From: Saccoglossus kowalevskii
Lineage: Eukaryota; Hemichordata; Enteropneusta; Harrimaniidae
Length of the DNA stretch: 64,000 nt
Assembly (NCBI RefSeq): GCF_000003605.2
Contig: NW_003141807.1
Span: 250,198-314,197, forward strand
Direction of reading: 5' to 3'
In this document: piece by piece, positions 40,257 through 53,963 of the stretch
Layout of the letters: every line of letters begins with the position of its first letter
How positions within the stretch are numbered: position 1 is the first letter of the stretch
The notes under the pieces: model-generated
The model's input: the letters and a program-made list of their open reading frames with translations, nothing else
Told to the model about the DNA's origin: nothing
Database searches by the model: none
Program-made: the position numbers and the translations under genes

Positions 40257-43200
40257 CCATTCAATTTGACCGTATAAATGAACCTTGGTGATGTACCAAG
40301 CTTACATAAATTGTTATTGTTATTATTATTACCTGTGTATTGGAGTAGTTGTAAATTCACTCTTCGTTCTGACATTGTTTCTGTAGGCTGGCGTTTATTC
40401 TATATCTACAAACAGAAACTTGTCACCTTCATTTTTCTTGTTATTATTTCTCTCGGTCCGGAAATGACGCAACATTTACCAGCAATTTGCGTTTTTCGCC
40501 CTATAAATAACACTATTTTTACCAACAAAAATCCTTTTTCGCCTAACGAATTTTCAGACCAAATTTTCCTAAACAGGGACGATGTTTTTAATTCGCCAGA
40601 CATCCGGATGTATACATAAAACATACCATCAAGTTATCACATATATTATTAAATGGATTTCAATATTGTCTCAATAAAATTAAAACAACCGTTTATTAAG
40701 ACCGATTTAAAGCGTCTGTGTGTATTATTGCCTTGAGGTACTAGAAAGGTGATATAAGTCACATGAATATAGACGTGGGTCACATTTAACCGAAAAATAG
40801 CGAAATCATTTCTTAATTCGTCTTAATTCGAAATGACAGAAGCGTCCGAATAGAGATAGGTAGCTGAATGGGGGGTGGGGTGATAACGATGTTCAGCAAT
40901 GACCAAATCAATCGCAATACGATACACACATACATATACTTTGGAGGATTAAAGTATCAGATTATCATGGCAACAGATTGCACCAATGATAGCAACTAAC
41001 TTTTAATTTATTTATTAAATATAATACGTACAAATGAAATTGACTTTGTCAGTCGTCACGTATCTGATCAACGTCGTTGTCTTTTTTTTTTTGTAATGGA
41101 CATACTTCATGTTGGTTTTCCTCCAGGGTATCTTTTTGGATCGTCACTGCAAAGTTCCATCTCGTTTTTTTTTGCAAGTTAACTTCTGGTTCGTCTATAG
41201 ACTTGCTTACGTTTTGCGCGGTCATTCGCACCTATAGATAAATTGATGTCGTTGTTCGTTGCTGTTGATATTAAATATAGCTGTGTCACTGTTAATGGAA
41301 CAACTATCGCGAACAGCAGATCGCGAGCTATTGCTGATCGGTAAGCGATATTTATTATCAGACATTCGCATGCTCTTGTTGGCAAAAAAGTAAACATATG
41401 ACGTCACGGTGCGACGACCTATAGCCGGTCACACGTACCAATATAATGACAAACGTAATACGCCTTTTTGCTTATCCCATTTTGTGGCGGGGGCAGGACT
41501 CTCTAGAAGGGTATAAGTCGAAACATCCTTATTTAGATAAGGGAGTCGATAAACAACAACTTCCTTGGACAATCTACTTGGAAAATCAAATTGTCTTCTG
41601 GACGAACTTGTAATTATTCAAAAATTAATGACGATTAAAAAATCCATGAATAAAAGAAATATCCAACCAGCGCTAGTCAACGCTGGGATTATTGTTTTTA
41701 ATTTACTAACAATTAAGTTAATGACTGTCGGTTGCGATTACGCTGTACTTCCCGTTTATTTTTTTTTTATTTTTTAAAAGTTGTCTTTCCATTTATATCA
41801 TATTATGGTCGCCATATATTTGTATTCTTATATTTTTGTTTATAGTTCGCTTCTGCGAGCCAGGTGACTGCCCTCTAGAGCAATGCCCAAGTACATTTAC
41901 TCGTGGGAGGGGGGGGGGTCGGTTTGATTGTCACGTGCATCATCAGGTTACCCAGCGTTATCGGAGAGTTAACGACACAAGAGTCGATTTCCGTTCCAGT
42001 GATGTTACGAAATAATATGCCGATACAACCAACAATAAGGAAATGACTGCAGATCGTAGTTGTCACCCAGGTGACCAGTTTTACGCGCATGCGCAGATCA
42101 CATACACTCCTACGCACGTCATGGACACTATTTATGGTCAATGCTGTCATATGTTATCAATTATCCCATCAATTGGTTATTTTACTGCTATTTACGTATT
42201 TACATTGCTTGCATTAACAGCTATAGTATATTAATAATGATTTCTGTCTCGGTGACAGTTCGACCCCCAAAATGTGGTATTTTCCCGTTGTTGTGGTTTT
42301 CGACCCCCCCAACTGTAATCCGTCGTGAAGATGACAATTACAATTAACACTACCTGTCTCACAGCCAACTATTAATAGATCACATATTATTGTCATAAAT
42401 CAGAGATTTGTCTGAAACATCGATTTATATTCGTTCGTCGTATCAAGGGCAAGGCTTACATCACCGTACACGTAATTGTCGCCGCTCCTCGCCATTTCGC
42501 CGGTTTAAGGAAGAGAAATTAACAACCTTACAGAGTTAATCGCAAACCGATAGAGAAATGTGCATATTGTATTAGATAGATTACACCGATTACAAGCCGG
42601 ATAAATAGTTCAGTAGTTATGTCGCAAATCTGTACACAAGTCTGTGACCTTTGACCTTGGGACACCTGTGTGAACAACAATGATGGCGTATAAATTCTCA
42701 GTCAATTACGTGACGTTGATTTATGGGCTGTGTTTCCTCCCGTGTTTATCATTGGCAACACTGTCATGGTATTAAACGCAATAATTTTGCATTCAAATAT
42801 TCATCCCGTGTGATGGGAAAACCTTTATTTGTAAAGAAGCTGGAGGTGTCTTTCTCAAAATGAAAGGTATATGGATGATGTGCCATCGAATAGTCCCCCT
42901 TCTTTTAAGGTATTCTTTGCTTGTAATGAGTCCTTTGTTTGAGACAATTTGTCGGGTTTTAGGGTCTATATTTTCTTGAATCAGTATTAATTGGTGGTTG
43001 TTGTTGGAAATAGCCCCCAAAATCACAATCGTAATTCAACCTAAGTGGTTCTAATCCTGGCGGGGAAAATGCAATTTAATTAGGATCTCAGTGTTTGATG
43101 ATACTGCGCTGCAAGCTGGGTGGCGTTCAACATGTATATTTGACTTTTTATATTTCACGTTTAATAATGTCGAAATATATTGTCGTATTTTGTCTGCTTG

Positions 43201-46200
43201 TAAATGGATATGGGTAATGACGTAATGAGGTACTAACGACACGCCCTATCCCCTCTCGTACTACGAACAATTCTGCAACAACTTGTCCAACAATGCAACA
43301 GTAGACGTATTAATATCAGTGTATGCCATCCAGTAATAGACGGATAGCCATCCTCCAACCAAATTATATCTCTGATGGCACTGAATGTCACGTAATGGCA
43401 TGGTGAGATCTAGTCCGACATCACAATGTCACATAGTCGTTATTCATTAAAAAAATGCAACAAATTCAGCATTTAATCGTGCACCTGAGCACACAACAAA
43501 CACAAAAACAAATAAATAAATATCATCAGCAAAGCCCATAGCAACAGAATATTGAAAACAACTTGAAGTCACAACTCAGCCAAGGAACCGTTCTACAACA
43601 ACTATGCTTTGGAAGACGAGTAAATGCTAGAAGGTTTCTAAGATCAAAATCAGACGTTTTAAATAAAGGTTAAATGTTAAATTGTTGTTTTTACTGATCT
43701 GAGATTATAAACACATACATGACGTCACACATACATCGCGGCTTTTCATTCAAAAGAACTTTAGTCATAGCCAAAATCATTCAAAATATGTGTTTTCTTT
43801 GATTTTTTTTATTAATTAAATGATAACAGTGATTATTGTAGATGCAATGCCGCCAAATGATTAACTTAATGAATAACTAATTAATATTCTGCTAAATTAA
43901 AACAGATTTCATTACGCAACATTTATTATTATTATTACCACTGCCGCTTCAAGTTGATTTAACACATGGAAAATATGGTCAAAACTTGACACTACGACTG
44001 AGTTACGTTCTATATAAGTAGTCGGTACGTATAAAAGATGCTACAATACCTCGCTCGACTAAGTACGCGTTTCATGCAACGATTGTATGAGAAGAAGTTG
44101 TGTCAGTCTGTGTTGCCTCGATAAAGTTTATTTATTATAATTGTCAAAAAATACGCAAGTGTCGGTTATTTCCTACTACTAGTACGCTGTGATTGCTTTT
44201 AATGTCTTGTCACATTGCATTTATTGCCGTCCACTGTACCATTATTGCCTGTGTCATTTTTAACTGTGACATAGTTACCGTGTATAGGTCAACGATGCGG
44301 TCATGTGAGCTTACATCGCATCGTCGCCTCCGTGCTCGACTTGAAAATGCACGTCAACTTGATTACTGTTTGCTATAAATTAGTTTTAAGTTAGTAACTG
44401 CCTCGTGACAAACACCCCATGGACATGTCTTTGTGTAGTTAATTTTAAGAGATATCGTAAATTAAGAGGTGGTTACTGGCCGAGTTCATTTTAACAGAGC
44501 AAACTCGCTCGTACTCAAATCTATCGAGATAGTATGTAACGATTCCCGTAATACACAAAGGCAAAGCGAAGCTTGGACCACAATGTTTTCACCCCTCTCG
44601 ACATTGTTATTGTGTATATCTATCCCTCCATGATCCCACATAGGGTGTAGCTACATCATGTAGCATGCACCGATTTCTAAACTGTATACCACCATGTTTC
44701 AGTTACATGTCCGCGATTTTTCGGAAATTGGTTACATATCTGCCCTTAATGTAATTAATTAGAGAATTTGATTTATATAATCGGTTGTGATTTCACATGT
44801 ATTCGTTGAATATGGCAGCTTAAAAGGAGGAACTATGTAAAAAAATTGCATCGGCCTTACGCTAGTTCGCCCTCATCGTCGTTTTTGGAAGACATCTTGA
44901 CTACTTTCAATTGATGGCGCTATGCTCCACTCTATGCCAGTATCTAAGGGCTGTTTTTACATACGGGCTCTTTCCATGGCCTAGAACGGAACATATGCAT
45001 TGTCTGTTTTATTTAGGGGTTGGGACATTTGTTCAACTAACATACATTTCCAATTGGATCATTTAGTTGATTTCGCCGTAAGGCGTGGTCAAGACGCACA
45101 TCAGTCCGAATATACCTTAAACGTACTATGGTCACGAGACTTGTTTTTGTCTCCTCTCTCAAAGAGTGCCTCCAACGGACTGAAGCTAGGTTCCATAATC
45201 AAACAATAGAGGGCGACATACCTTCAACATTACGTTTCAGGGGCCATCTGCTAATGGAAAGAAGGTAGGTTTAAACATGGATCTATCGCGTGGTTGTTTC
45301 ATATTCATTCATTCAGATTTTTAACTGCACAAATTGGTTAAAATACGATCGGTATTCACATACAGATTGTTTATCGACAATATTTATGATATAAATGTAT
45401 ATTATAGGCAAATACTTGCTTGTCATTAAACTGCTTATCAGAGAGTCCATCATTATAAGTACGTGTAGTTATATGATATTAATCCAATGTTATTTGAAAT
45501 TAACACTTCAGAATTATCGCATGCTAGTTCAAAAAAATTAGGCTACATCCGCGTATATGGTAAACTCTACTCCCGAAATGAGTATTTACAACTGAAAATG
45601 AATTATATGAGACGCGTTGATATAGACAACGATGATGACCAAGATACATATTTAGTAAACTTGATAAAATAGGACACTGATTCAAAAAATCAACTAAATC
45701 GCACTGTGAGGTTGTCACACACACTATTTAGCGAAAAGTACAGGCATTACAAATATGGCAATTTTATTGCTGTTACAAAACTGGGTGGTTCCGTTCCGTT
45801 TCCGTCTGATTATTCTGGTATCATATTTAATAATATATTTTGATATACAACGTATTTTTTTAGAAAATGAAGAGAATTACATCGCGTAAAAATCACTTTC
45901 TATTTTATTTTAGCGCATGCGTGTCGTGACGTCCACTGCCCTTTAAAATATCGTAATAAGTTTAAGCATGGATTATTAAATAATTATTACAACTTTTTCA
46001 TTTAGTTTAGCATGATACATTTTCAGGAACGGAAACTGAAACGTTGCTATAGATTATGTTCATCTGAGATTGATGTTGATGTTTTTTAACGTACTAGGCT
46101 AATATTACTTTATATTGCAACCTAATATATGCTAATGTATTCCAATATATGTCATTGTTTGTTACTATTGTATCCAAATATAGACTGCTGGAAGCTAAAA

Positions 46201-48146
46201 TTGCGACCTAAATAAAAGGTGAAGGAAACGTATGTGCGTTGTTTCTTTCCAATATATTAACTGTCATTTTCAAACATTTAAAACTGTCATTTAAAAAAAA
46301 CAAACTTTGTTTGCATCAAATCAGTGTTCTTCTAATATAATAAGTATGATATTGGAGAATAACAACGGGAATATTACTATACTGTCATACAATATTCGAT
46401 TTTTTTCGTGTTAACAAAAGATGTATTTCACACCCAAATCGAACACGTTGCGGCGCTATAAATCCTGATTGTATCACCAACCCGGTACCAAACAGCTGAC
46501 GTGGTAACAGTATTGAGCGTTGGTAATTGAAGACAACGCAACAAGAGTAAAATCAGCGAGTACCCGGAACCTCATTACTTGTCATCATTATTCTAATAGT
46601 ATTGGATGTGTGAACATTCCATGTGTTTGCCCACAGAGCCATTATTACATGACGTGATCTGTGCATTAAGTGATCGATGACATCACTCGTCGCGACTGTT
46701 CTCGCTGATTTGCAGTTGATGCATCTATGCGTGCAACGTCGCGCTGATTCGTTATACACCGAATTGAATGCTAGAAATTCGGTATTTAAGCTCAACCTCG
46801 CAAACAAAAGTGACTGTTTTAAGTACTACATTAACTTAAACGTCTTAGTCATTTCACATCTTGTTCGATATTGACCATATATAAATATATATTTATTACT
46901 ATGATAACAAAGTGGGTAACCCTGCTCGAATACAGCAGCAAATTACATAAATATGATAATAATGTATGTGTATGGAAAAAGTTCATTTTGGTTCGTCTCT
47001 AACAAAGGAATATCGACCCACTTTTCAAAGCAGGCGGGGTATTATTATGAAGCGAATACAAATGGTAGAATATTTCTAATGACGCCAACTCCAATTACGC
47101 AATTTTACAGAACAGTTAAAAAGCAATTTGATTTAGAATAGAGTAGGATAATTTACTAAAACATTTCCAAGCCAACAGCCGCATATTGTGTCACATGATT
47201 AATGTACATAACCGTTTGTCTCTTCGTACTTCCGCCTATCTGTCCGATAGTGTTTGAAGGTCTCATGCCACTAATTAACCAATGCCCAGCAAGAACCAAT
47301 GAAATTTTTTAAATATTATTTTTCTCAGGTGCTCCCTGTTTGAGGGCGTAATCACCTGGGTCAGAGGTGAGACCAACATGTGGTCTTTTGTTTACTACTT
47401 AGCGGCTGTGTACCTGTGGGTTTATTCTGTGTGTTAATGGATGTTCTAATCTTGGTGTTTTTCCAGTGATTTCTCTTGGTGCAATCCAAATACAGTAGGT
47501 GTGTCTTGTTTACCTGAGATTTGCAAGAGTTTGAGCTGGCCAACATGTTAGTTTTTTTCATATGGTTGATTACTGGCATGTTGATTTCCCATTTTTGAGC
47601 CATATTTTCAACTTTCTTCGTCATTTTCATATAGCAATCTCGTCGTATGTTAACATTGTCGTCTATGGAAATTCAATTAGTGGTATGAGCCCTTCAATCC
47701 AGTGATTGGAATAAAACATGGACGCAAATCGTTGGGACACACAGGATATGACGTCATTCGAGAGATTGAACAAACTACCCTTCCTAGGGAGCCCTCTAGT
47801 GACATAATGTTGTGTGACGTCAAAATGAAGTAAGTGGTTGAAAGAATTGTCATTCAAATAGACAACCGCGCTTCGTTGTGTAGCCCTTCATCATTTAGAT
47901 TATCCTCGGGAGCGGAGCTACATCACAAGACGTTCCACGTTGCTAAGACGCGCACCACTGTGCCATGTATTTCCATGGGCTCTGAGCGCGCTGCTGAGGA
48001 ACGCGGAACGCCGAGCAAAGAGCCGGTGAAAATTCGAGAAAACAACAAGAACTCAACTTTGAAGTAATCCTGAACAAATTTATATGCGTTACACACGCAG
48101 GGGTGCGGTGAAAATTCCCGGATGTCCGCCCCCGTGAATAGTACGC
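40257..48146. other. Gene-free stretch between Mnx and rough
   Basis: AT-rich; many open frames under about 115 codons, none recognisable. It contains perfect TGACGTCA sites at 41399, 43720, 47749 and 47815; the last two bracket a 60-base segment. No repeat family identified apart from short AT-rich runs and a G10 run near 41910. Confidence 0.5.
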
Positions 48147-48266
48147 CTCACAAACGCTGGTCGTCGCGGCGCGTCCTGTACGATATGACACTCATAGCGC
48201 CGTATACAACGCGTGTAAAATACATTGTTTGTTTACATGTAGTTCGCGACGGCTCCCACCCTTTAA
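48147..48266 (+). mobile_element. TTAA-type MITE, copy A (diverged)
   Basis: About 120 bases aligning to copies B and C through the core TCGTCG, CGCGTCCTGT, CGATATG, GTATACAACGCGTG and AAAATACATTGTTT. The right end still reads ACCCTTTAA; the left end has lost its TTAA and the interior has a short deletion. Same orientation as copy B. Oldest or most decayed of the three. Confidence 0.75.
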
Positions 48267-51200
48267 ATTTTATTGACGACGACTAAATATCAAATCCATT
48301 TCGACGATACCTCACCCATTTACATCACAGAAGAGTTTGTCAACGTGACAACCCTATACTATCCGTTTTAACTTGAATCCAACCATCAGAGAATCCCAAA
48401 TGTATTGTGTTGTTCCGTTGTCTTTTGGTGATATTGGGATTTTTATTAATTCACAATTTCCTCCGCGACTTTGGTGGCCAATACAAAAATGAGATGCTAT
48501 TAGTTGTCTGAGTATGGTTCGTAAAGTCGTACTTACATGCCCTTAATTGTCCATTTTAATATGGCTTCATTTAACAAGGCACCGTGCACTCTACCCCGCA
48601 GTGCTAAAACAATCAGTAACAAAATGACGTCTCTATGTTCCCAAATTCTACTTCCAGAGCAAAATCATGAAATTTAAATCCCATATGTGTCTGTTCTGTT
48701 CAAACTGTGCGAAAATGTCGTTTTATTTATTTTCATCATTTTTATTTCAGCATTCCATCGTTCATTTTTCTACTGATTGACTTGTTTGTTATTGGTTGAA
48801 TCGCTATCAAAGTGTTTTGATTACAGATTAAACTTTACTCGCAGTTCACGAAACAGTATGAGCGGCCGCAAAGGTTAAACTTATACCATTTGAAGGTTAA
48901 TGATTTTAATATTGCGATGCGTTGGATAGTATTGCCGACACTGAAATCTATATATTACGCAATAAAATACGCATGCGCGTTAGATTTATAATACAAACCA
49001 GTAAGTCGAAGCACATGCGCAAACTATTAATATTATTATTCATTAAACGATATCGAATACAAATAATGAAACGCCAAAATTTATACCCTTTCGGCTTTTA
49101 ATATCGCAAAGAATATAATATAAAATATATTGGGGTCTGATAGTCCAAATTATTGTGAAATAAACAAATTAATATTGAGTATCTTGTCAGTGACTTCACT
49201 TTCTAGATATGATCAGCGCACGTGATATCGTGAGACAGCTATGTAACAAAATGGCGGCGACAGGCTCGCACTGGCGTAAACATCGTCCTCATAGTACCGT
49301 TCCATTGACATCATTTCGTTTTGAGAATTTTGAGAAGGGGGGCTATGAATAGAAATACGCCACGTGCCACATTCTGTAACTGTGGCATCGCGAGTACGAA
49401 ATACGTAAATTTGAAGAAAAAAAAACAACATTTCAATTTAGCTTGAGATACTTAATAAGGACACCACGATCTTTGTCTCTATGGAAACTAGCATTCTGTT
49501 ACCATGACAGGATCTGGTCCGAGGCTCAATTGAAGTATCAAACCTCAACGAGATGTGATTAATGTTCATCATTAGCAACATCTCTGGCATAAATATTTAG
49601 CAATGCAATTATAGAATTATATTATTATTGTCAGAACCGGAAGTGACGCCGGACGTAGCAGGTGATGAATTCTGTCAACTAATCTATCACTGTTGAAATT
49701 CGATTTCCTTCCTACATCCGGGCTTTTCTCTATAGTTCATGCTTTTGCTATTTGTATTTTCAGCATATTTGGATAAGCTTTGTGCGACGCCAATGTAATG
49801 GCCGCCTGAAACAAACCGACATGTATCTATGCTCTTATCTACAGAGACGACAGGAGCCAACAATCTCTCATTAACATGAACAAGGGAATCCTCGTCTTTC
49901 CATACGACGTTCATTCCAAATAATATACTAACTGTGAGCGTCGAATACAGGGAAAATGTTACCATCTTTCGAGAGGAATGCATGCAGTCGTTGAAATGCG
50001 CCACCAACAATATTTCTACGCGTGTAGATATCATCCGATTGCAGGGTTCACAGTACAGTTGCAGAGAAACGCGTCGATCTTCTGCCCATGATTCGAAAAA
50101 AAGCTTTCAGTGCTTTAATCGATTCTTTAAACCCAAAGTGAGATGTCTAGTCGCGAAAGCTTAACATCGAGCGTGAACAATTTACCAAGTTTACACGTGA
50201 CCGCTCGAAACGCACTTCCTCGTCGCTGTCGAGCTTTTCTTTTGTTCGACGTTTGATGAGAATAGTTGACAATGACGATGAAAAGGAATCACGGTGAATT
50301 ATTAAGTACGCCCCACGAAGACCAATAAACCGTTGATAGCGGGAGATGATAGCGAGGGAAACTATTATGCGTGGGATGGTTCCACCACGAGCAACTGAAC
50401 AATAGAGACCCTGACAATAAATGTTTACGAGCACTATATTTTTAATATTTCCCTTCAGTGAAAAAAAATCTCCTCGCATTTGTAATATCTGATGTAAATG
50501 TATTAAATAAACTTTCGCATCACACTTGGGAGTCATTATTTTTACGAGACTTGCTAATCGGTAATCATGAAATAAATATTTTCCCACACGATGTATGGAA
50601 GCGGGATAGTTGCTGTAAATACTGAGAATCCAAACTCAGTTCTTGATAACTGTTTGTTAAAAACACGCTGAACATACTAAGTACATGTTTTTTAAACCAC
50701 TTCATTTTGAATACCTACCGAGAGCGTATTGAAGAAACAGAACAATTGCGAGTCATTGTCGGTGATGACACTATTATTTTGCTCTATTCACGTAAATCCA
50801 GTTGATCAGTTGAAGAAATTAACGCATTATCTGGGGATAAAAAATATGTGTTTCCAAATTACGGCTGCAATTGAACTCCTCGCTTAATACTGAGTGGCAT
50901 CGTTAAGGATTTATGTCGAATGAAATGACAATAACAATGATGCAGGTAATTAAATCAGTTTCACAGTTAACAAACCAAACCACCTATGACCCATCTTAAT
51001 TGAACATCCATAGCTACGAGGTCATATTTAAAGGCTCAATATATGTAATTATATCATTTGTTTTATACACTGTTGTCTTTATTGTCTTTCACTCTGTACA
51101 GAATGTCAAGATCATAAATTCGAAACTTGTTGTAGACTCTTCTTTTGATTGCTTCAATTAATGATACTCTCTCTTCGCAAATAATTGGGACACAACCAAT

Positions 51201-51739
51201 CAATCATGCGACCTGTAATAACGGGCTTCGAGTTTATGACATTTGCCCGGAGGTCAACTTTAGAGGTTACATTAAGCACGTTATTAAAGGATTGTGAAAT
51301 TGTTAATCAGACGCGAGATTATTTTACGATTATAAAATCTGTCGTTTTTTCTCCTTCATAATCGCAGTAATTGGTAAATTTGCATACTGTATATCAGTAA
51401 TTGATAAGTTTGATATTGAATGCGATTATAATACTCAAGTATATTATTTAGGTGATTAATCATATTATTAATACCTACGTGGTTCTCAATAATTATATTA
51501 ATAAAATAGTTATAGAGTGGTTATTTTATTGTATATTGATATAACACAATAGTTCGCGATATTTACAGGCTGACCGAAAAGTTTTGCAGTGTACAAAACA
51601 GTACGAAATCAACTAAATGGTAAGTGTTTGTGCCGTTTATATATTCCCTAAAAATTCGAGCCAAACTGTATAAAATACATATTACTAGTAATTCGTTAAA
51701 GGGGCAACGACCAAACATTGCACTACGGCATTGTGGGAC
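48267..51739. other. Gene-free stretch between MITE copies A and B
   Basis: Two neighbouring minus-strand open frames stand out by length, 50587-50147 (146 codons, GTG-started, no ATG at its start) and 50034-49687 (115 codons). Neither resembles a known family, and no splice pairing is obvious. The rest is AT-rich without recognised features. Confidence 0.4.
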
Positions 51740-51872
51740 TTAAAGGGCGGCAGTCGTCGTGCCGCGTCCTGTTCGATATGGGACTCATAGCGACGTATAC
51801 AACGCGTGTAAAATACATTGTTTATTTACATGAAATTCGAACACGCGCTGTGCGACGACCACCGCGCTTTAA
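51740..51872 (+). mobile_element. TTAA-type MITE, copy B (133 bases)
   Basis: Begins TTAAAGGGCGG and ends CCGCGCTTTAA, with imperfect terminal inverted repeats of about 25 bases (TTAAAGsGCGG...GTCGTCG). TTAA at both ends matches the target site of piggyBac-superfamily elements. No coding capacity. Copy C is the same length in inverse orientation 2 kb away. Confidence 0.85.
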
Positions 51873-53830
51873 CTGACTGCCTGCATTGAGAGTAACACGG
51901 TTTGTTACTGATTCCGAATTTCATCAAAACGAATAATAAATTATGCACGAACACGACCCAGAGAGACGACTCTGCTTTAGTTCCCTAAATCGCTCCAAAT
52001 TTTCATGTCATGACGCAACGTTTCGATGAGCATATTCCCTGCTTTGTCGGCAGATCAAAATGGCCGCCGCCACAACGAGCACTTTCTAATCGAACTCTCT
52101 GTGAGTATTGCTTCTCTCCCTATACAACAAGTATGATCCAATTCATTAGTTAGTTAAATAGTCGATACGCGTATGGAGGGTAGGATCCAAATCCCTTGGG
52201 CGGATAGTGATGATACTTACGCAGTCGAATACTACCATCTTTTTTGAGGATGTCGGCTCATTGGGGGAATCCAAAATCGATATTCGACAGTTTTTTACCC
52301 ATCAACACCCGGTCGATACAATACAATAAAGTAACATTTTATCTTCCCTAGGGGTGTCCCATTCACGTGTTCGCCCGTAGTTTGCTACTATACAAGTCGC
52401 CTCTTGTTGACAATGTGCACACAGTCACACGGAATAGGATGACACCAAACGACTAGTTATTTGGTTGTCTACAACTTTGCGGGAATTTTTCAGATATATT
52501 CCGAAAGGGAAACGACTAAGTAGCGAACAGTACAAGATAAAGTGGAATGATTTCCACAATGGCCTTTGCGGAAAAACAAAACATCTCGGGTCTTCAAAGA
52601 ACACAAATTCTCGGAATCTTTGTTTACGGCACAATAACAAGTGACGCACTGTGCGGCTAAATAAAACTACATATATATAAAGTCGCCTGATTTTGTTTGA
52701 TTAAAGTCCTTTTTTTGATGACAATCCCGTCCTTTTTAATAATTAATTATTTCCAATAACCTAGTGGACTTCCTGTAGGTGCAGATGTTTTTATTGTATC
52801 TATGTGCGCAATGATATCCGCCGATTTCCATTAGACATGCTTCGAGCCACTGACTCTATGACCAGAAAGTTGCCCGATAATTTCATATGATTTTACGAAT
52901 ATATAACTTGATCGCCAAGACGAAATTATCACGAAGGTTTTCTGAGGGGGGAATATTAAATTTTAGGTTCCAACGCATGTTATCATAAACAATGAATAAT
53001 TACGGGGATAACTTCTCAAATATATCCCTCTAAGAGTCTACAGAAAGCTAAACAGTGAGAATTGTAGTTAAAATACGAGTGTCACTCAATTTCCAGCAGG
53101 GTACACATTTCCTGGTTATTAACAATATGAGTCGTTAGTACCACAGGAAGTAGATTCTATCGTGCAATTTCATGACAATTTCGGGCAGCCTTTATGGCAT
53201 GTATTCGCTATGTATACATTTAAATGAATATGGTTATGAGACTAGAGTACTTCCTTAGTGTCTCCCTGGCTCTTCCTGGTTTTAATCTATTCTGTCTAGG
53301 CGCTACACTTGCAGCTTGTCATTTTCTAAACCGCTCTTCTGTTCGAAACATGGAAAAGGCTATAAATTTCGGTGGCATGTATAGTCGCATTGACGCCGTT
53401 GAATTGTAATGTGTGGATGACCGATGATCAAAGAAACTGTTTCTATACGAAGCTGAGGCCCGGGGCAGGTGAACGTGAAAGATTTAGTTATGTACATAAT
53501 GACATATGTGTATCACGTCGTGTGCATAATCCAAGCAGCGATATTTTTCATTTATTCTAAAAATATATATAATTATCTAAATAATTTGAAGAATTAATGA
53601 ACATTCTGTGTTCAAATATTTGTTCTTGTTCATTTCATTTTTAGTAAATATGGGAAGACGGATTTTGTATCGGGTATTTCGTCTTGAAATTTTCATAATT
53701 CGCCCGTCGGACGGCGTTTACGTTTAGGAAGTGTACATTTACTGGATTCCTGATGATGTATCGAATACAGTTTAACTGCACATAATAAGACTACACCGTG
53801 CTTAATATCATTAAGGGGTGGACGTGTCTA
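51873..53830. other. Spacer between inverted MITE copies B and C
   Basis: About 1.96 kb of AT-rich sequence lying between two oppositely oriented 133-base copies. No transposase-like frame is present; frames reach only about 75 codons and match nothing I know. The pair is therefore more likely two independent insertions than the ends of one larger element. Confidence 0.5.
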
Positions 53831-53963
53831 TTAAAGCGCGGTGGTCGTCGCGCAGTGTGTGTTCGAATTTCATGTAAATAAACAATGTATTTTACACGCG
53901 CTGTATACGTCGCTATGAGTCCCATATCGAACAAGACGCGGCGCGACGCCTTCCACCCTTTAA
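53831..53963 (-). mobile_element. TTAA-type MITE, copy C (133 bases)
   Basis: The reverse complement matches copy B over its whole length with a handful of substitutions. It starts TTAAAGCGCGG and ends CCACCCTTTAA, with TTAA at both ends. Identical length to copy B and no internal gaps seen by eye suggest fairly recent activity of the family. Confidence 0.88.

Noticed and set aside
51740-53963. Inverted MITE copies B and C as the two ends of one 2.2-kb transposon
   Set aside because: Each copy has its own pair of TTAA ends and inverted repeats, and the spacer encodes nothing transposase-like.
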